Below the pieces are notes generated by a model. That model had not been told where the DNA came from and made no database searches. It saw nothing but the letters and a program-made list of their open reading frames with translations. DNA of 5,121 nucleotides, taken from a bacterium (GTDB lineage: Bacteria; UBA9089; CG2-30-40-21; SBAY01). How positions within the stretch are numbered: the first letter of the stretch is position 1; each line of letters begins with the position of its first letter. The stretch covers positions 1 through 5,121 of the forward strand of contig JBFLYA010000174.1 of the NCBI GenBank assembly GCA_040757115.1. Direction: 5' to 3'. Of the stretch, positions 5,101 to 5,121 are shown piece by piece. Made by a program: the position numbers and the translations under genes.

Positions 5101-5121
5101 CCTCTGCCCTCTGCCCTCTGC
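5101..5121. repeat. Heptanucleotide tandem repeat (cctctgc), cut by the window edge
   Basis: Three exact copies of cctctgc fill the last 21 bases, and a degenerate pyrimidine-rich lead-in (ctcctcttgc) precedes them at 5091-5100. The tract reaches the end of the window, so its true copy number is unknown. Confidence 0.85.

Overview
The window holds five genes of a flagellar rod and P/L-ring cluster, all on the minus strand. In transcription order they are flgG (distal rod), flgA (P-ring chaperone), flgH (L-ring), flgI (P-ring) and a single-domain flgJ (rod-binding protein). P- and L-ring genes mean a diderm (Gram-negative type) flagellated bacterium. The short FlgJ without a muramidase domain, the FlgH without a lipobox cysteine and the AT-rich sequence argue against an enteric-type gammaproteobacterium. 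I cannot name the phylum. The intergenic repeat motifs (cacagag strings, cgcagatt palindromes, gatattt strings) resemble ones I associate from memory with genomes of uncultivated candidate phyla, but that is a weak impression.

Layout from right to left, following transcription: repeat-filled upstream DNA with two modules (4951-5121); flgG (4126-4917); a 181-bp gap with a 12-bp inverted repeat, a small hairpin and a heptanucleotide tandem repeat; flgA (3009-3944); a 58-bp gap with a 7-bp-period repeat; flgH (2324-2950); a 295-bp gap occupied by a 246-bp element with inverted ends that encloses a compact three-hairpin element; flgI (997-2028, GTG start); a 45-bp gap with a hairpin next to the ribosome binding site; flgJ (601-951). 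Positions 1-600 contain no confident gene. That stretch holds a 75-bp palindrome just past the operon end, a weak terminator candidate, two 7- or 14-bp-period tandem repeats (one folded as inverted arms), a doubtful 37-codon frame and a doubtful gene tail entering from the left edge.

The proteins would work together as follows. FlgJ caps and guides rod assembly. FlgG forms the distal rod. FlgI, chaperoned by FlgA in the periplasm, forms the P-ring around the rod in the peptidoglycan layer. FlgH forms the L-ring in the outer membrane. The coding content is ordinary. The unusual part is between the genes: most spacers carry short tandem repeats, with different sequences but the same 7-bp period, or mosaic palindromic elements. 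I see no previously undescribed protein system here.
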